NCBI RefSeq assembly: GCF_001183985.1
Contig: NZ_LFZW01000001.1
Location: 745,620 to 809,619 of the forward strand
Source: Peribacillus loiseleuriae
GTDB taxonomy: Bacteria; Bacillota; Bacilli; Bacillales; DSM-1321
Length of the DNA stretch: 64,000 nt
Direction of reading: 5' to 3'
Notes under the pieces: generated by a model
What the model was told of the DNA's origin: nothing
Database searches by the model: none
What the model saw: the letters and a program-made list of their open reading frames with translations, nothing else
Position numbers and translations under genes: made by a program
In this document: positions 1 to 8,895 of the stretch, one piece after another
Numbering within the stretch: position 1 is the stretch's first letter
Layout of the letters: each line of letters starts with the position of its first letter

Positions 1-1165
1 ACGAGCTACAAGCGATTTTAAAGGAGTTAGACTATGCAGATACAGCGCGCAAATGCACCGTTTCTACACTCCTTTTGTAACTTGTCACAGCTGCAGCGAA
101 TGAATGGAAAAGTTTGCGCCATTCGGCTGATGTAGGACCAAGTGCTGGGCTTATTTCCGTTGACCATTCATTGACGATCTTCTCGATGCCAAAGTCTTAT
201 CTGAAAAAGAGAAAAGGCAATATTCCGATTTAATACGTACTACACTTATCACAGGATCTGTTCCGGAATTGGGAGAGTGGATTGGAAAAAATTCAGAACT
301 AATCCGCTATATTTATACGGGACTCCGAGATGCCTTTGAGTATATGAAGGCCTATCAGCGACCAGAGACAAGAAAAAATTTCTTCGAGCAGTCCTATGTG
401 TTTTTTCATTCCCAAGAAGTGGACCGTGTAAAAGATCTATCCAATGCAAATTACACCAATGAAGAGCTTTATATCCCGATTATTTTAAAATCCTCTTCTT
501 CACGTTTGATTGTCCGTTCAGTAATCAGTGCCTCTTTGGACGAGGGTTTTGACAACCGAACATTCTTTTATGGAATTTACAACCAGCTGGCTGATGATTT
601 TGCAGATATGTTTGATGATATGAAGGACAGTGTGGTAACGCCCTATACTTATTAGATGAAATATCATGATAAACGTCCTGATCTTATCAATCTCTTTGAA
701 TTATACTGGACGGTCATCTCCCATTTGATCCATAATATGTATCATTCAGATACTAAGACCTGTGAAGTGATTTTGGATCGTGCGATAAATGGCCTGAAAC
801 GATTTAAAGAACGAATGGGCATAAAGAAATACAACGAGGTTATGGCGTTATTTGCTCCTAAAAATCCAAACTTCAATCGTGTAATCAAAAAAACGGTTCA
901 AAAAGCAGATGATGTGGATCTCTTTGATAAATTGCTTCGGGACCATATGATTACCATCCTGAAAAATGAGCGGAAAGAGCAGGAAGAATTTTTAGATACG
1001 ATACAAAGCGTACGCAATCAGATCAACAACATCTTACATATTTCTAAAACCGATCATGTTTCTTTGATGGAAGAGCCAATCATTGATGCTGCAAATTACA
1101 GTTTGGAAGGCGATGGCAAGCGATTGAGGCCAATCGTGACTTGGGTCAAGGGCGTTATAGAAGTT
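1..1165 (+). pseudogene. Broken long polyprenyl-synthetase-type gene
   Basis: Remnant of a large gene entering from the left edge. Translating 269-1177 in one frame gives a continuous helical protein interrupted only by an in-frame TAG at 653-655; upstream the same protein can be followed back to about 166 in shifted frames, so frameshifts are present too. Near the 3' end (about 1110-1150) it reads GDGKRLRPIVTWVKGV, which resembles the GGKRLRP start of the isoprenyl diphosphate synthase fold. The catalytic DDxxD region should follow but is absent, because the frame runs straight into a transposase remnant. The long N-terminal helical part would fit the long polyprenyl-synthetase-like proteins of Bacillales. 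Not functional. Identity rests on the short GKRLRP segment. Confidence 0.55.
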
Positions 1166-1189
1166 TCACTTTATTAAAAGAGGTCCATG

Positions 1190-1733
1190 AGTGTGTTCAA
1201 CTTTAGGCAATACGTCACAAAACGCTGGGTGCAAGATATGATTTCGAGCTGATTTATATACAGACTCACCGAATGGGTCAACAATCAGTGATTGCTTAGA
1301 ATAAGCCTGAGCCAGAAGGTTTTGATATGCATTTCGCACCAATTTGTTTTCGTGAACACTCGTATCGCTATGATAGTTTTGATCTGAAATACGAAACACT
1401 CGAGTACATGCGGCCCAAAGAATGTCATGACTGTCCTTTAGCCAATGAAGGTCCTTGCAAAAATGTATATAAGGCGAGAAATACCTCTGGCCTTAGAAAA
1501 AATGCTGCACCAGTCCGCGGCTCAAAAGCTTGGAAACTGATTTGTAAATGCCATACGGCTGTGGAATTTGTTAATACTTATCTCAAACTATACTTTAAGC
1601 TCAACAATGTTCGTTATCGTGCTGGACCCGTGACAAAGTTTATTTTGATCTAGTAACCTTGGTTTATAATGCTTCAAAATTAGCTGCCGACCGTATGAAT
1701 GTAGCTTTAAACATTCAAAAGCAGGCTGCTTAA
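1190..1733 (+). pseudogene. IS transposase remnant (IS1182-like DDE, C-terminal half)
   Basis: The 3' half of a DDE transposase, without start or catalytic N-terminal region. Readable pieces are YDFELIYIQTHRMGQQS (about 1237-1287), then FREHSYRYDSFDLKYETL, a CHDCPLANEGPC cysteine segment (about 1420-1460) and the tail DLVTLVYNASKLAADR (about 1650-1700). The Cys-rich segment followed by GSKAWK and the NNVRYR/KLAADR tail is typical of IS1182-type transposases. At least two frame changes are needed: the main open frame stops at 1653 while the real tail continues one frame over to a stop at 1731-1733. Its junction with the polyprenyl-synthetase remnant suggests an insertion followed by deletion. 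No clear terminal inverted repeats were identified. Confidence 0.7.
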
Positions 1734-1893
1734 AGTTAAAATTTTTAATAGAACTAAATTTTAAGGTCTGTATTTCTTTAAAATAATGAATTATGAAATT
1801 GACTTAAGCATCAATAATTTTGCTAAGATTTCCGATTATATCGGTGATGACGAATCCCAACATAAAAAAAATTAATAACTCTTAAAATAAATA

Positions 1894-2008
1894 TTGAAAA
1901 ATCTAAAAATTTAATTTATAATCCAGATGTAAACGTTTTTACAAACTGTTTAATTTCCATAATCAAATAGTTGTAAATACAATATCTATCTTGTAAAAAC
2001 GTTTACAT
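1894..2008 (+). promoter_or_regulatory. Promoter with two identical inverted LacI-type operators
   Basis: Seen directly: -35 TTGAAA at 1894-1899, 17-bp spacer, -10 TATAAT at 1917-1922. Operator O1 ATGTAAACGTTTTTACA lies at 1927-1943, covering the expected transcription start. O2 at 1992-2008 is its exact reverse complement. Centre-to-centre distance is 65 bp, about six helical turns. The CG-centred palindrome is the LacI/GalR-family type, and it also satisfies the catabolite-responsive-element pattern, so CcpA binding is an alternative. The adjacent lacI-family gene starts 28 bp after O2, so autoregulation is inferred, possibly with looping. Confidence 0.8.
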
Positions 2009-2035
2009 ATTTACTAAGTTGTATGGAGGATCGTA

Positions 2036-3046
2036 ATGACCTGTGACATAACAATTAAAGATGTCGCTAAAGAAGCAAATGTTTCAGTAGCGACAGTTTC
2101 AAGAGTCCTAAATGGACTGGACAGGGTTAGTGACCAAACACGTAAAAAGGTATTAAAAGTAGTTAAGGAACTAAATTATGTACCAAATACGATGGCAGCA
2201 TCCATGATTACTAAACAAACGCAGATGTTGGCAGTGGTGGTTCCTGAAATAGAAAATCCGTTTTATACATCAGTTATCAAAGGAACAGTTAATGTGGCAA
2301 AAGAAAAGGGTTACCATACCTTTGTATTTTCAACAAATGATAGTGAGAGTGAAGAAGATGCATTCTTTGAAAGTTCCCTTCGGAGAAATGTTGATGGAAT
2401 TGTACTAATTGGCGCACACAAGGATCCGGAATTTTATCAGAAAATGAATAAACCAGTCATCCTCGTGGATCGTTATATTGATGGTTGCGGTCTTGACGGA
2501 GTGATCATTGACAATTTTGGAGGAGCATATGAAGCCACTAAATATTTAATTGAATATGGACATCGAGATATTGCTATTATTACTGGACCTCAAACATTTA
2601 ATGATGGAACCGAAAGGCACTGGGGATATCAACAAGCACTAAAAGATAATGGCATTGAATTAGTAAATGATTACCAAAAGCATGGAGATTGGTTCGAAAA
2701 CAACGGTTACCAATCAACCAAAGAACTGATGAAATTAACCAAACCCCCAACAGCAATATTTGCTGCAAACAATCTGATATGTCAAGGAACTATAAAGGCA
2801 TTAAGAGATTTGGAGCTAACAATAGGATTGGATGTATCCCTCGTAGGCTTTGATGCAAATGATCTTGCCGAATTTGTTAAGCCAAGAGTGAGTGTTGTAA
2901 AACGTCCAACATATGAAATGGGGACTCATGCAGCAGAAATGCTCATTGAAAAGTTAAAGCAAGTTGATAAACACGACTCATTCCCTAAGAAAGTTACCTT
3001 AGGTGTTGAACTTTTGAAATTTGGGTCGGTGAAATATTTGGGTTAA
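2036..3046 (+). CDS. LacI/GalR-family transcriptional regulator
   Basis: 336-residue LacI-family repressor. An N-terminal helix-turn-helix at about residues 5-27 (IKDVAKEANVSVATVSRVLN) is followed by the hinge helix (YVPNTMAASMI) and a periplasmic-binding-protein-like effector domain beginning at LAVVVPEIENPFY. The ATG has a GGAGG 7-8 bases upstream. Ribokinase follows after 12 bases, in one transcript. Two copies of a perfect LacI-type operator precede the gene and a third related site lies in the promoter of the downstream ABC/hydrolase operon, so this protein probably represses itself, the ribokinase and that operon. The effector-domain sequence and neighbouring ribose-type importer suggest a sugar or sugar derivative as inducer, but the ligand cannot be read from the sequence. 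Confidence 0.93.
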   Translation: MTCDITIKDVAKEANVSVATVSRVLNGLDRVSDQTRKKVLKVVKELNYVPNTMAASMITKQTQMLAVVVPEIENPFYTSVIKGTVNVAKEKGYHTFVFSTNDSESEEDAFFESSLRRNVDGIVLIGAHKDPEFYQKMNKPVILVDRYIDGCGLDGVIIDNFGGAYEATKYLIEYGHRDIAIITGPQTFNDGTERHWGYQQALKDNGIELVNDYQKHGDWFENNGYQSTKELMKLTKPPTAIFAANNLICQGTIKALRDLELTIGLDVSLVGFDANDLAEFVKPRVSVVKRPTYEMGTHAAEMLIEKLKQVDKHDSFPKKVTLGVELLKFGSVKYLG

Positions 3047-3058
3047 GGAGGTGGAGGA

Positions 3059-3994
3059 ATGTCTAAAATTCTAGTGATTGGTAGTATGAATATGGATATT
3101 GTTACTCGAGTTAACAGACACCCATTGCCAGGTGAGACGATACACGGGCTAGAAACTTCCTTTTTCTCAGGAGGAAAGGGTGCAAACCAAGCTGTCGCAG
3201 CTGCAAGATCAGGGGCAACAGTGACCATGGCTGGTGCTTTAGGAGAGGATTTCTTTGGAAAAGAAATTCGGGAGATACTATTAAAAGACAGTATTGATCT
3301 AAAGTATGTAAAAAATAAAAATCAGACGACAGGAATGGCGTTAATTACAATTGATGTATTAGGAGAAAACAACATTATTTTAAATAAAGGTACTAATGGA
3401 TTGTTAACAGAGGAAGACCTAGCTGAAATTGACTGGTTGCAGTATGATGCAATTCTTATGCAGAACGAGATTCCTTGGGAAACAAATGCCTATATTTTAG
3501 AAAAGATGAATGAATTCAAAATAAAGACTATCTTTAATCCAGCACCAGCACTACCTATTAACAATCAATATCTTCAAATGATAGATTTACTAATCCTTAA
3601 TGAACTTGAAGTAGCAGAAATTACTGAAATGGCGGTGGAAGCAGAAGAAGACGCCCTCAGAGCTGCTCAAATCCTTATCAAGAGAGGAGTATCAGAGGTC
3701 ATCATAACATTAGGTAAAAAAGGTGCAATTTATATGAATAAAACTGGCACATACTATAAATCTAGTGCCTTTGATGTACAAGCAGTTGATACTACAGCTG
3801 CAGGGGACACCTTTATAGGAGCATTTGTGACTAGTTATTTATCTAATGATGATGTCGTGACCAGTTTAAGATATGCTGCAGCCGCAGCCGCAATAGCAGT
3901 TACACTAGAAGGTGCTCAAAATTCAATACCGTATTCAAATCAAGTAAATACTTTCATTGAGAAAAAGAAGTACAGTGAATTTACTACAATCTGA
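3059..3994 (+). CDS. rbsK: Ribokinase (PfkB family)
   Basis: 311-residue PfkB-family sugar kinase with the ribokinase signatures: N-terminal GSMNMD, the GGKGANQA substrate loop at about residues 39-46, NPAPA near residue 160 and the C-terminal anion-hole/catalytic-base motif DTTAAGDTF at about 240-248. Ribokinases phosphorylate D-ribose on O5 with ATP in the cytoplasm. The gene starts 12 bases after the LacI regulator, behind a strong AAGGAGGTGGAGG site, so both are co-transcribed. A ribose-type ABC importer lies 2.4 kb downstream, but no rbsD is present and a second PfkB kinase lies in the operon, so the true sugar may be a ribose derivative. Classic deoxyribokinase is an alternative. Confidence 0.85.
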   Translation: MSKILVIGSMNMDIVTRVNRHPLPGETIHGLETSFFSGGKGANQAVAAARSGATVTMAGALGEDFFGKEIREILLKDSIDLKYVKNKNQTTGMALITIDVLGENNIILNKGTNGLLTEEDLAEIDWLQYDAILMQNEIPWETNAYILEKMNEFKIKTIFNPAPALPINNQYLQMIDLLILNELEVAEITEMAVEAEEDALRAAQILIKRGVSEVIITLGKKGAIYMNKTGTYYKSSAFDVQAVDTTAAGDTFIGAFVTSYLSNDDVVTSLRYAAAAAAIAVTLEGAQNSIPYSNQVNTFIEKKKYSEFTTI

Positions 3995-4277
3995 ATGTCT
4001 TCTTGATAGAACATTTAGTATGAAACACTGAAAAGTTATTCTAAGGTTAGTAGCTATTAATTTAATAGTTTAATAGCGAACAGTGTTTTATCAAGGTATC
4101 AGACTTAAACTAGCAATAGCGACAGTGGGAGTAAAAAGGATCAAAATATTATTTGAAAGGGGTGATGGAAAAAGTTGATATGGTAAATGATTTTTGAATG
4201 AAGATAGTTGCAATAGGTCAGAGGAAATCTAGTGAAATAGCTAAGATTGACTATCTTATCAGAAATTAAGTTGATTT
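3995..4277 (+). other. Intergenic, no gene seen
   Basis: About 280 bases between the ribokinase stop and the promoter of the next operon. Only very short open frames are present; one behind a GGGGTGATG-like site near 4160-4200 gives about ten codons and is not supported. No convincing rho-independent terminator was found after the ribokinase, so read-through into the operon is possible. Confidence 0.5.
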
Positions 4278-4307
4278 TTGTTAGCTTTGTAATCGCTTAC
4301 ATATAAT
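4278..4307 (+). promoter_or_regulatory. Promoter with embedded LacI-type operator
   Basis: -35 TTGTTA (4278-4283), 18-bp spacer, consensus -10 TATAAT (4302-4307). The palindrome TGTAATCGCTTACAT occupies 4288-4302, filling the spacer and touching the -10. It shares the TGTAA-CG-TTACA core with the two operators upstream of the lacI-family gene, so repression by that regulator through direct polymerase occlusion is likely. A match to the CcpA site pattern is also possible. The first gene starts at 4322 behind GGGGG. Confidence 0.75.
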
Positions 4308-4321
4308 GAGGGGGAAATGAA

Positions 4322-5056
4322 ATGAAAATATTATTTATAGGGGAATCATGGACTGTTCATATGATTCATGCAAAAGGGTATGACACGTTTGAATCAACTA
4401 AATATGAAGAAGGCGCAACTTTTTTAATTGATAGTTTAAGAAATAGAGGTATAGAAATTGATTATATGCCTTCACATGAAGTTCAAGTGAGATTTCCAGA
4501 TAATCTTGAAGCCTTGGAGCAGTATGATTCGATTGTGATTAGTGATATAGGAAGTAATACTTTCTTACTTCAAAATAAAACCTTTTATTATATGGAGAGA
4601 ATTCCGAATTCCTTAGAGCTTATACGTCAATATGTAGAAAATGGCGGAGGGCTATTGATGATAGGAGGCTATCTATCTTTTATGGGGATAGAAGGAAAGG
4701 CTAACTATAAAAATACGATTCTTGCTGACGTTCTTCCAGTAGAAATGTTAGACAGAGATGATAGGGTGGAAAAACCAGAAGGGGTTTATCCTGAAACAAT
4801 TTCTGAGCACTCGATTACAAAAGATCTCGAAAAATGGCCTCCGTTTTTAGGCTATAATCGTTTTTCTGCAAAGGAAGATGCAACAACTTTGGTACAAATC
4901 GAAGGAGATCCATTATTAGTTATTGGAGGATATGGAAAAGGGAAAACAGCTGCTTTTGCTAGCGATTGTGCACCACATTGGGGACCATTAGAATTCATGG
5001 ACTGGGAATATTATCAACCATTGTGGCAACGAATTTTAGAACACATTAAGAAATAA
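4322..5056 (+). CDS. Class I glutamine-amidotransferase-like protein
   Basis: 244-residue cytosolic protein of the putative glutamine-amidotransferase-like family (PF07090 type). It opens MKILFIGESWTVH, has a flavodoxin-like core with VENGGGLLMIGGYLSF around residues 110-125, and a C-terminal GGYGKGKTAAFASDCAPHWGP segment. The family keeps the class I amidotransferase fold but its reaction is largely unknown; a nucleophile cysteine in the usual GxCxG context is not visible here, so ordinary glutaminase activity is unlikely. First gene of the LacI-controlled operon; the next gene follows about 20 bases later. With two M20 hydrolases in the same operon it may act on an amide or amine-bearing substrate, which is inference only. 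Confidence 0.75.
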   Translation: MKILFIGESWTVHMIHAKGYDTFESTKYEEGATFLIDSLRNRGIEIDYMPSHEVQVRFPDNLEALEQYDSIVISDIGSNTFLLQNKTFYYMERIPNSLELIRQYVENGGGLLMIGGYLSFMGIEGKANYKNTILADVLPVEMLDRDDRVEKPEGVYPETISEHSITKDLEKWPPFLGYNRFSAKEDATTLVQIEGDPLLVIGGYGKGKTAAFASDCAPHWGPLEFMDWEYYQPLWQRILEHIKK

Positions 5057-5078
5057 TAATCGTAGGCTGGTGATAAGA

Positions 5079-6365
5079 ATGACTGTAAATGAAATCGTAT
5101 ATTCAAATAAGGAAGAGTATATAAATTTCTTGTCACAATTAGTACAAACTGATACTCAAGTGATTGGGCATGGAGTTCTTGGTGGAAAAGAAAAAGCAGG
5201 GCAAGAAATCATTAAACAGAAACTTATGGATCTTGGCTTTGAGATTGACGAGTTTTTGGTGGAAGATGAAAAGATTAAAAAGTTTCCAGGTGCTAATTTA
5301 GGTCATGATAATCGCGATCGTCCCAATATTGTAGGAATTCTAAAAGGAACGGGTGGAGGAAAATCTTTAATACTAAACGGGCATATAGATACTATGCCAT
5401 TCGGGGACCGAGATAAGTGGTCTAATGATCCTTTCCTAGGACAAGTTCAAGGAGATGTTCTATATGGACTTGGGTCTACCGATATGAAGGCATCTTTAGC
5501 TGCCATGATTCTAGCAGCACAAGTCATTAAGACGTCAGGAATACGATTAAAAGGTGATTTAATTATCCAATCCGTAGTTGATGAGGAAGGTGGCGGGAAT
5601 GGAACTCTTGCTTGTGTAGAAAGAGGTTATACAGCTGATGCAGCGATTGTGGGGGAACCCACTCAATTACACATCCAGCCAGCGCATATGGGTTTTTTAT
5701 TTCATGAAATTGTTGTTGAAGGGCATAGTCTTCATTCCAGCCAGCTTTGGGAGGGAGTCAATGCTATTGACAAGGCGATAAAAATCTATCAATCTCTGAA
5801 AGATTTGGAGCATCGATGGCTTATGACAGAGAAACATCCCCTTTTACCAGGCCCTACTATTAATCTAGGGGAGATAGAAGGAGGTATAGCTGGTTCAGTA
5901 GTTCCAGGATCTTGTACGTTAAAAACTTGTCTTCATTATCAGCCAAAACAAAATGAAGCTTATGAACAAACAAGAGAGCGTGTGAACAGCCAAGTGTTAG
6001 GAGTGATTGAGAGCGTTATCAATGGTGATAAGTGGTTGAAGGCACATCCTCCTCAAGTACATGTCTATCAGGAAGGATATCCCTTTGAAACGCCAATAAC
6101 TCATTCACTCGTACAAGAAATGAAGAGTGTAATAGAGGGTGTGTTGCACAAAGAAGCTGTAATTGAGGGGATGCCTGCGGGATGCGATGCTCGTATACTT
6201 TCTGGATTCGGTAACATTCCTACGGTTATTGTAGGGTGTGGAGATCCAAGGCAATGCCACTGTGTCGATGAATCAGTGTCTGTATCCCAGTTTTTATCAT
6301 TAATCGAGATCTATGTGAATTTCATTATTTCTTGGTGTGATATTTTAGTCAATGATTTTAAATAA
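5079..6365 (+). CDS. M20-family metallohydrolase (ArgE/DapE type) 1
   Basis: 428-residue zinc peptidase/deacylase of the M20 family. Metal-ligand motifs are visible in order: NGHIDTMPFGD, GSTDMKA, VDEEGGGNGT, GEPTQ, and a C-terminal QCHCVDES that replaces the more usual AHTVDE. Between them lies the dimerisation lid domain (GHSLHSSQLWEGVNAID). Family members remove acyl or amino-acid groups from small amides. I start at ATG 5079 because GGTGAT sits 5 bases upstream; an in-frame GTG at 5070 would overlap that site. Second gene in the LacI-regulated operon and partner to the M20 gene at 11664, with which it shares the fold but is clearly diverged, so they probably act on different intermediates. 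Confidence 0.88.
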   Translation: MTVNEIVYSNKEEYINFLSQLVQTDTQVIGHGVLGGKEKAGQEIIKQKLMDLGFEIDEFLVEDEKIKKFPGANLGHDNRDRPNIVGILKGTGGGKSLILNGHIDTMPFGDRDKWSNDPFLGQVQGDVLYGLGSTDMKASLAAMILAAQVIKTSGIRLKGDLIIQSVVDEEGGGNGTLACVERGYTADAAIVGEPTQLHIQPAHMGFLFHEIVVEGHSLHSSQLWEGVNAIDKAIKIYQSLKDLEHRWLMTEKHPLLPGPTINLGEIEGGIAGSVVPGSCTLKTCLHYQPKQNEAYEQTRERVNSQVLGVIESVINGDKWLKAHPPQVHVYQEGYPFETPITHSLVQEMKSVIEGVLHKEAVIEGMPAGCDARILSGFGNIPTVIVGCGDPRQCHCVDESVSVSQFLSLIEIYVNFIISWCDILVNDFK

Positions 6366-6387
6366 TTAAAAATATGGAGGGACATTT

Positions 6388-7338
6388 ATGAAAAAAGGAT
6401 TTTTACTTATCGTTGCAGCTATGGTCATGATTTTGGCAGCTTGTAGTTCGTCTAATGTAGAAAAGGCAGGATCCGACAAAAAGAAAGACGGAAAATTAAC
6501 AATTGGAGTTACGACAGCTACACTACGTCATCAGTTTTTTATTGATATTGACAATGGGATGAAAAAAGCGGCTAAAGAAGCTGGAGTAGAATTATTAGTA
6601 AATGACCCTAACTTGGATTTAGCGAAGCAAGTATCCTCAATTGAAGATTATATGCAAAAAGATGTAGATGCATTAGTCGTTTTAGCGGTTGATAATGCTG
6701 GAGTTATTCCTGTAATTGAAGAAGCGAAAGATAAAGGAATTCCTATTATTACTGCTGATGCTGTTGTGGAAAGTGAAAGTGTAGATACTTTTATCGGAAC
6801 TGAAAATTATGAAGCGGGTAAACAATTAGGTGAGTATTTCAAAAAGAAAGTTGAGACAGGTGGGAAAGAAGTAGAAGTCGCAGTTGTCACTCAGGAACAA
6901 TCTTTCGTACAAAAACAAAGATTAGAGGGATTAAAAGCAGCACTAAAAGGGTTTGATAAGGTTAAAATTCTAAACAGTCAACCTGGGTACGATCGTCAAA
7001 AATCAATGGCTACAGTTGAAAATATCCTTCAAGCGAATCCGCATGTCGACTATATTTATGCTACTGCAGAGAACAGCGTTTTAGGTGCATTAGCAGCTCT
7101 TGAATCAGCTAACAACAAGCATACAAAAATTATTGGTTTTGATGTGACGGATGAGGCAGCAGAAGGAGTCCGTGAAGATTATATACTAGCAATGATTCAG
7201 CAGCAGCCTTCTAAAATTGGTGAAGAAGCTATTAAAGCGGCTCTTGAAGCAATCAATGGCAAGAAACTAGATAAAAATATTAGTGTTCCTGTCATTCTTA
7301 TTGATAAAGAAAATGTCGATGAACATTTTCAAAAATAA
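6388..7338 (+). CDS. Ribose-type ABC transporter substrate-binding lipoprotein
   Basis: 316 residues. A lipoprotein signal with lipobox LAAC (Cys at about 19) anchors it outside the membrane. The mature part is a type I periplasmic-binding fold of the RbsB class: LTIGVTTATLRHQFF, then VNDPNLDLAKQVSSIEDYMQKDVDALVV and later NSQPGYDRQKSMATVENILQANPHVDYIYATAE, followed by IIGFDVTDEA. It captures the substrate and delivers it to the ATPase and permease encoded just downstream. Ribosome site GGAGGG 8 bases before ATG. Paired hairpins separate it from the ATPase gene and may keep the binding protein in molar excess. The binding-site residues do not let me name the ligand. Confidence 0.93.
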   Translation: MKKGFLLIVAAMVMILAACSSSNVEKAGSDKKKDGKLTIGVTTATLRHQFFIDIDNGMKKAAKEAGVELLVNDPNLDLAKQVSSIEDYMQKDVDALVVLAVDNAGVIPVIEEAKDKGIPIITADAVVESESVDTFIGTENYEAGKQLGEYFKKKVETGGKEVEVAVVTQEQSFVQKQRLEGLKAALKGFDKVKILNSQPGYDRQKSMATVENILQANPHVDYIYATAENSVLGALAALESANNKHTKIIGFDVTDEAAEGVREDYILAMIQQQPSKIGEEAIKAALEAINGKKLDKNISVPVILIDKENVDEHFQK

Positions 7339-7388
7339 TCAGGGAGATTTATCTCCTTGATGTTAACTCCAAAAGAGAGGGGGAGTTA
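7338..7388 (+). promoter_or_regulatory. Intercistronic hairpins, one enclosing the next ribosome site
   Basis: Two stem-loops follow the binding-protein stop. The first pairs ATCAGGGAGAT (7338-7348) with ATCTCCTTGAT (7351-7361). The second pairs TAACTCC (about 7364-7370) with GGAGTTA (about 7381-7387), and its loop and 3' arm hold the purine-rich GAGAGGGGGAG ribosome site of the ATPase gene. Such stems after binding-protein genes often protect the upstream mRNA from 3' exonucleases and lower translation of the next gene; that role is inferred. Confidence 0.5.
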
Positions 7389-7392
7389 TTAA

Positions 7393-8895
7393 ATGAACTC
7401 ACCAATAATTGAGTTGAAGCATATTACAAAATCATTTTCTGGTGTAAAAGCCTTAACTGATGTTTCACTAACTGTTCATCCAGGTAGTGTTCATGCTCTT
7501 GTAGGTGAAAATGGTGCAGGGAAGTCCACTTTAATGAAAATTTTAACGGGTGCTTATTCAAAATCTAGTGGTGAAATTTATTATAAAGGTGAAAAAGTTG
7601 AGAATATGGATCCTAAAAATTCAAAGAAATTAGGGATTCATTGTATTTATCAAGAATTAAATGTGGCGAACCACCTAACTGTAGCAGAAAATGTGTTTCT
7701 AGGTAGTCAACCTGTAAACAAGATGGGATTCATTGATTGGAAACAAATGAATCAAGCCGCAAAAGAAATTTTTGCATCGCTTCAAATAAATTTAGATCCA
7801 AAACAAATGGCTAAAGATGTTAGTATTGCTCAAAAGCAAATGATCGAGATTGCACGTGCCATTTCACAAGATGCAAAAATACTAATCATGGATGAACCAA
7901 CATCTTCTTTATCAGAAAGAGAAACAGAGATATTACTTTCGTTAGTTACAGAATTAAAAAATAAAGGTGTTAGTATCTTGTATATTTCTCACAGGATGGA
8001 TGAGATATTTAAAGTATGTGATACTGTAACCATTTTAAGAGACGGTAAGTATATAAAATCTTTACCTATGAGTGAAGTCAAGAATGTTGATACCTTAGTA
8101 GAATTAATGGTTAATCGTAAAATGGAGAGTTACTTCAATAAAGTAGATGTTCCAATCGGTGAACCAATTCTAAAAGTACAAAACCTTTCAAAAACAGGAG
8201 TTCTTAATGATATTAACTTTGATCTGCGTACTGGCGAAATTCTCGGTATTGCCGGACTTGTAGGTTCAGGACGAACAGAAATTGCCCAGGCATTATTCGG
8301 CATGCTTAAAAAGGACACGGGAGAAATTCTTATTGATGATAAAAAGGTAGAAATTAAAGGGCCAAGTGATGCAATAAAGCTAGGTCTCGGTTTTGTGACA
8401 GAAAACCGTAAAGAAACAGGGCTAGTTCTCAAACAAACTGTTAGAGATAACATTTCCCTTCCGAATCTGAGAAAATATACCAATAAACTATTTATTAATA
8501 AGACGGTAGAAAAGAAAGAATCGGAAGACTATAAGAAGAAACTAAATATTAAAGCTAGATCGATAGAACAGACGATATCTACTTTAAGCGGAGGAAATCA
8601 ACAAAAAGCAATCATATCAAGGTGGATGATCCAAGAACCACGTATTCTAATTTTAGATGAGCCATGTCGAGGGGTAGATGTTGGAGCAAAAGCAGAAATT
8701 TTTGCCCAAATTAGTAAACTTGCTGAGCAAGGAGTTGGGATTATCATGATATCTTCAGAATTAGCTGAGATCGTTGGAATGAGTGACCGGACAATCGTAA
8801 TGAGGGAAGGTACTATTGCTGGTGAACTGGAAAAAGATATGATTACCTCTGATAATATTTTGAAATTAGCTTTTGGGGGTGGAATAAGTGCTTAA
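7393..8895 (+). CDS. Ribose-type ABC transporter, double ATPase subunit
   Basis: 500-residue duplicated ATP-binding protein of the RbsA/MglA class, the energy subunit of a sugar-type importer. First domain: Walker A GENGAGKST at about residue 37, Walker B LIMDEPTSSL near 165. Second domain: degenerate Walker A GLVGSGRTE near 290, signature LSGGNQQKA near 397 and Walker B LILDEPCRGVDVG near 420. The degenerate second P-loop is normal for this class. Its stop overlaps the permease start by 8 bases, implying translational coupling. Full length for the family. Works with the lipoprotein at 6388 and permease at 8888; substrate unknown but of the ribose/galactose type by family. Confidence 0.94.
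   Translation: MNSPIIELKHITKSFSGVKALTDVSLTVHPGSVHALVGENGAGKSTLMKILTGAYSKSSGEIYYKGEKVENMDPKNSKKLGIHCIYQELNVANHLTVAENVFLGSQPVNKMGFIDWKQMNQAAKEIFASLQINLDPKQMAKDVSIAQKQMIEIARAISQDAKILIMDEPTSSLSERETEILLSLVTELKNKGVSILYISHRMDEIFKVCDTVTILRDGKYIKSLPMSEVKNVDTLVELMVNRKMESYFNKVDVPIGEPILKVQNLSKTGVLNDINFDLRTGEILGIAGLVGSGRTEIAQALFGMLKKDTGEILIDDKKVEIKGPSDAIKLGLGFVTENRKETGLVLKQTVRDNISLPNLRKYTNKLFINKTVEKKESEDYKKKLNIKARSIEQTISTLSGGNQQKAIISRWMIQEPRILILDEPCRGVDVGAKAEIFAQISKLAEQGVGIIMISSELAEIVGMSDRTIVMREGTIAGELEKDMITSDNILKLAFGGGISA

Noticed and set aside
1327..1653. Open frame with Cys-rich segment as an independent gene
   Set aside because: It is the C-terminal half of a transposase; the frame starts mid-domain and its natural tail continues in another frame.
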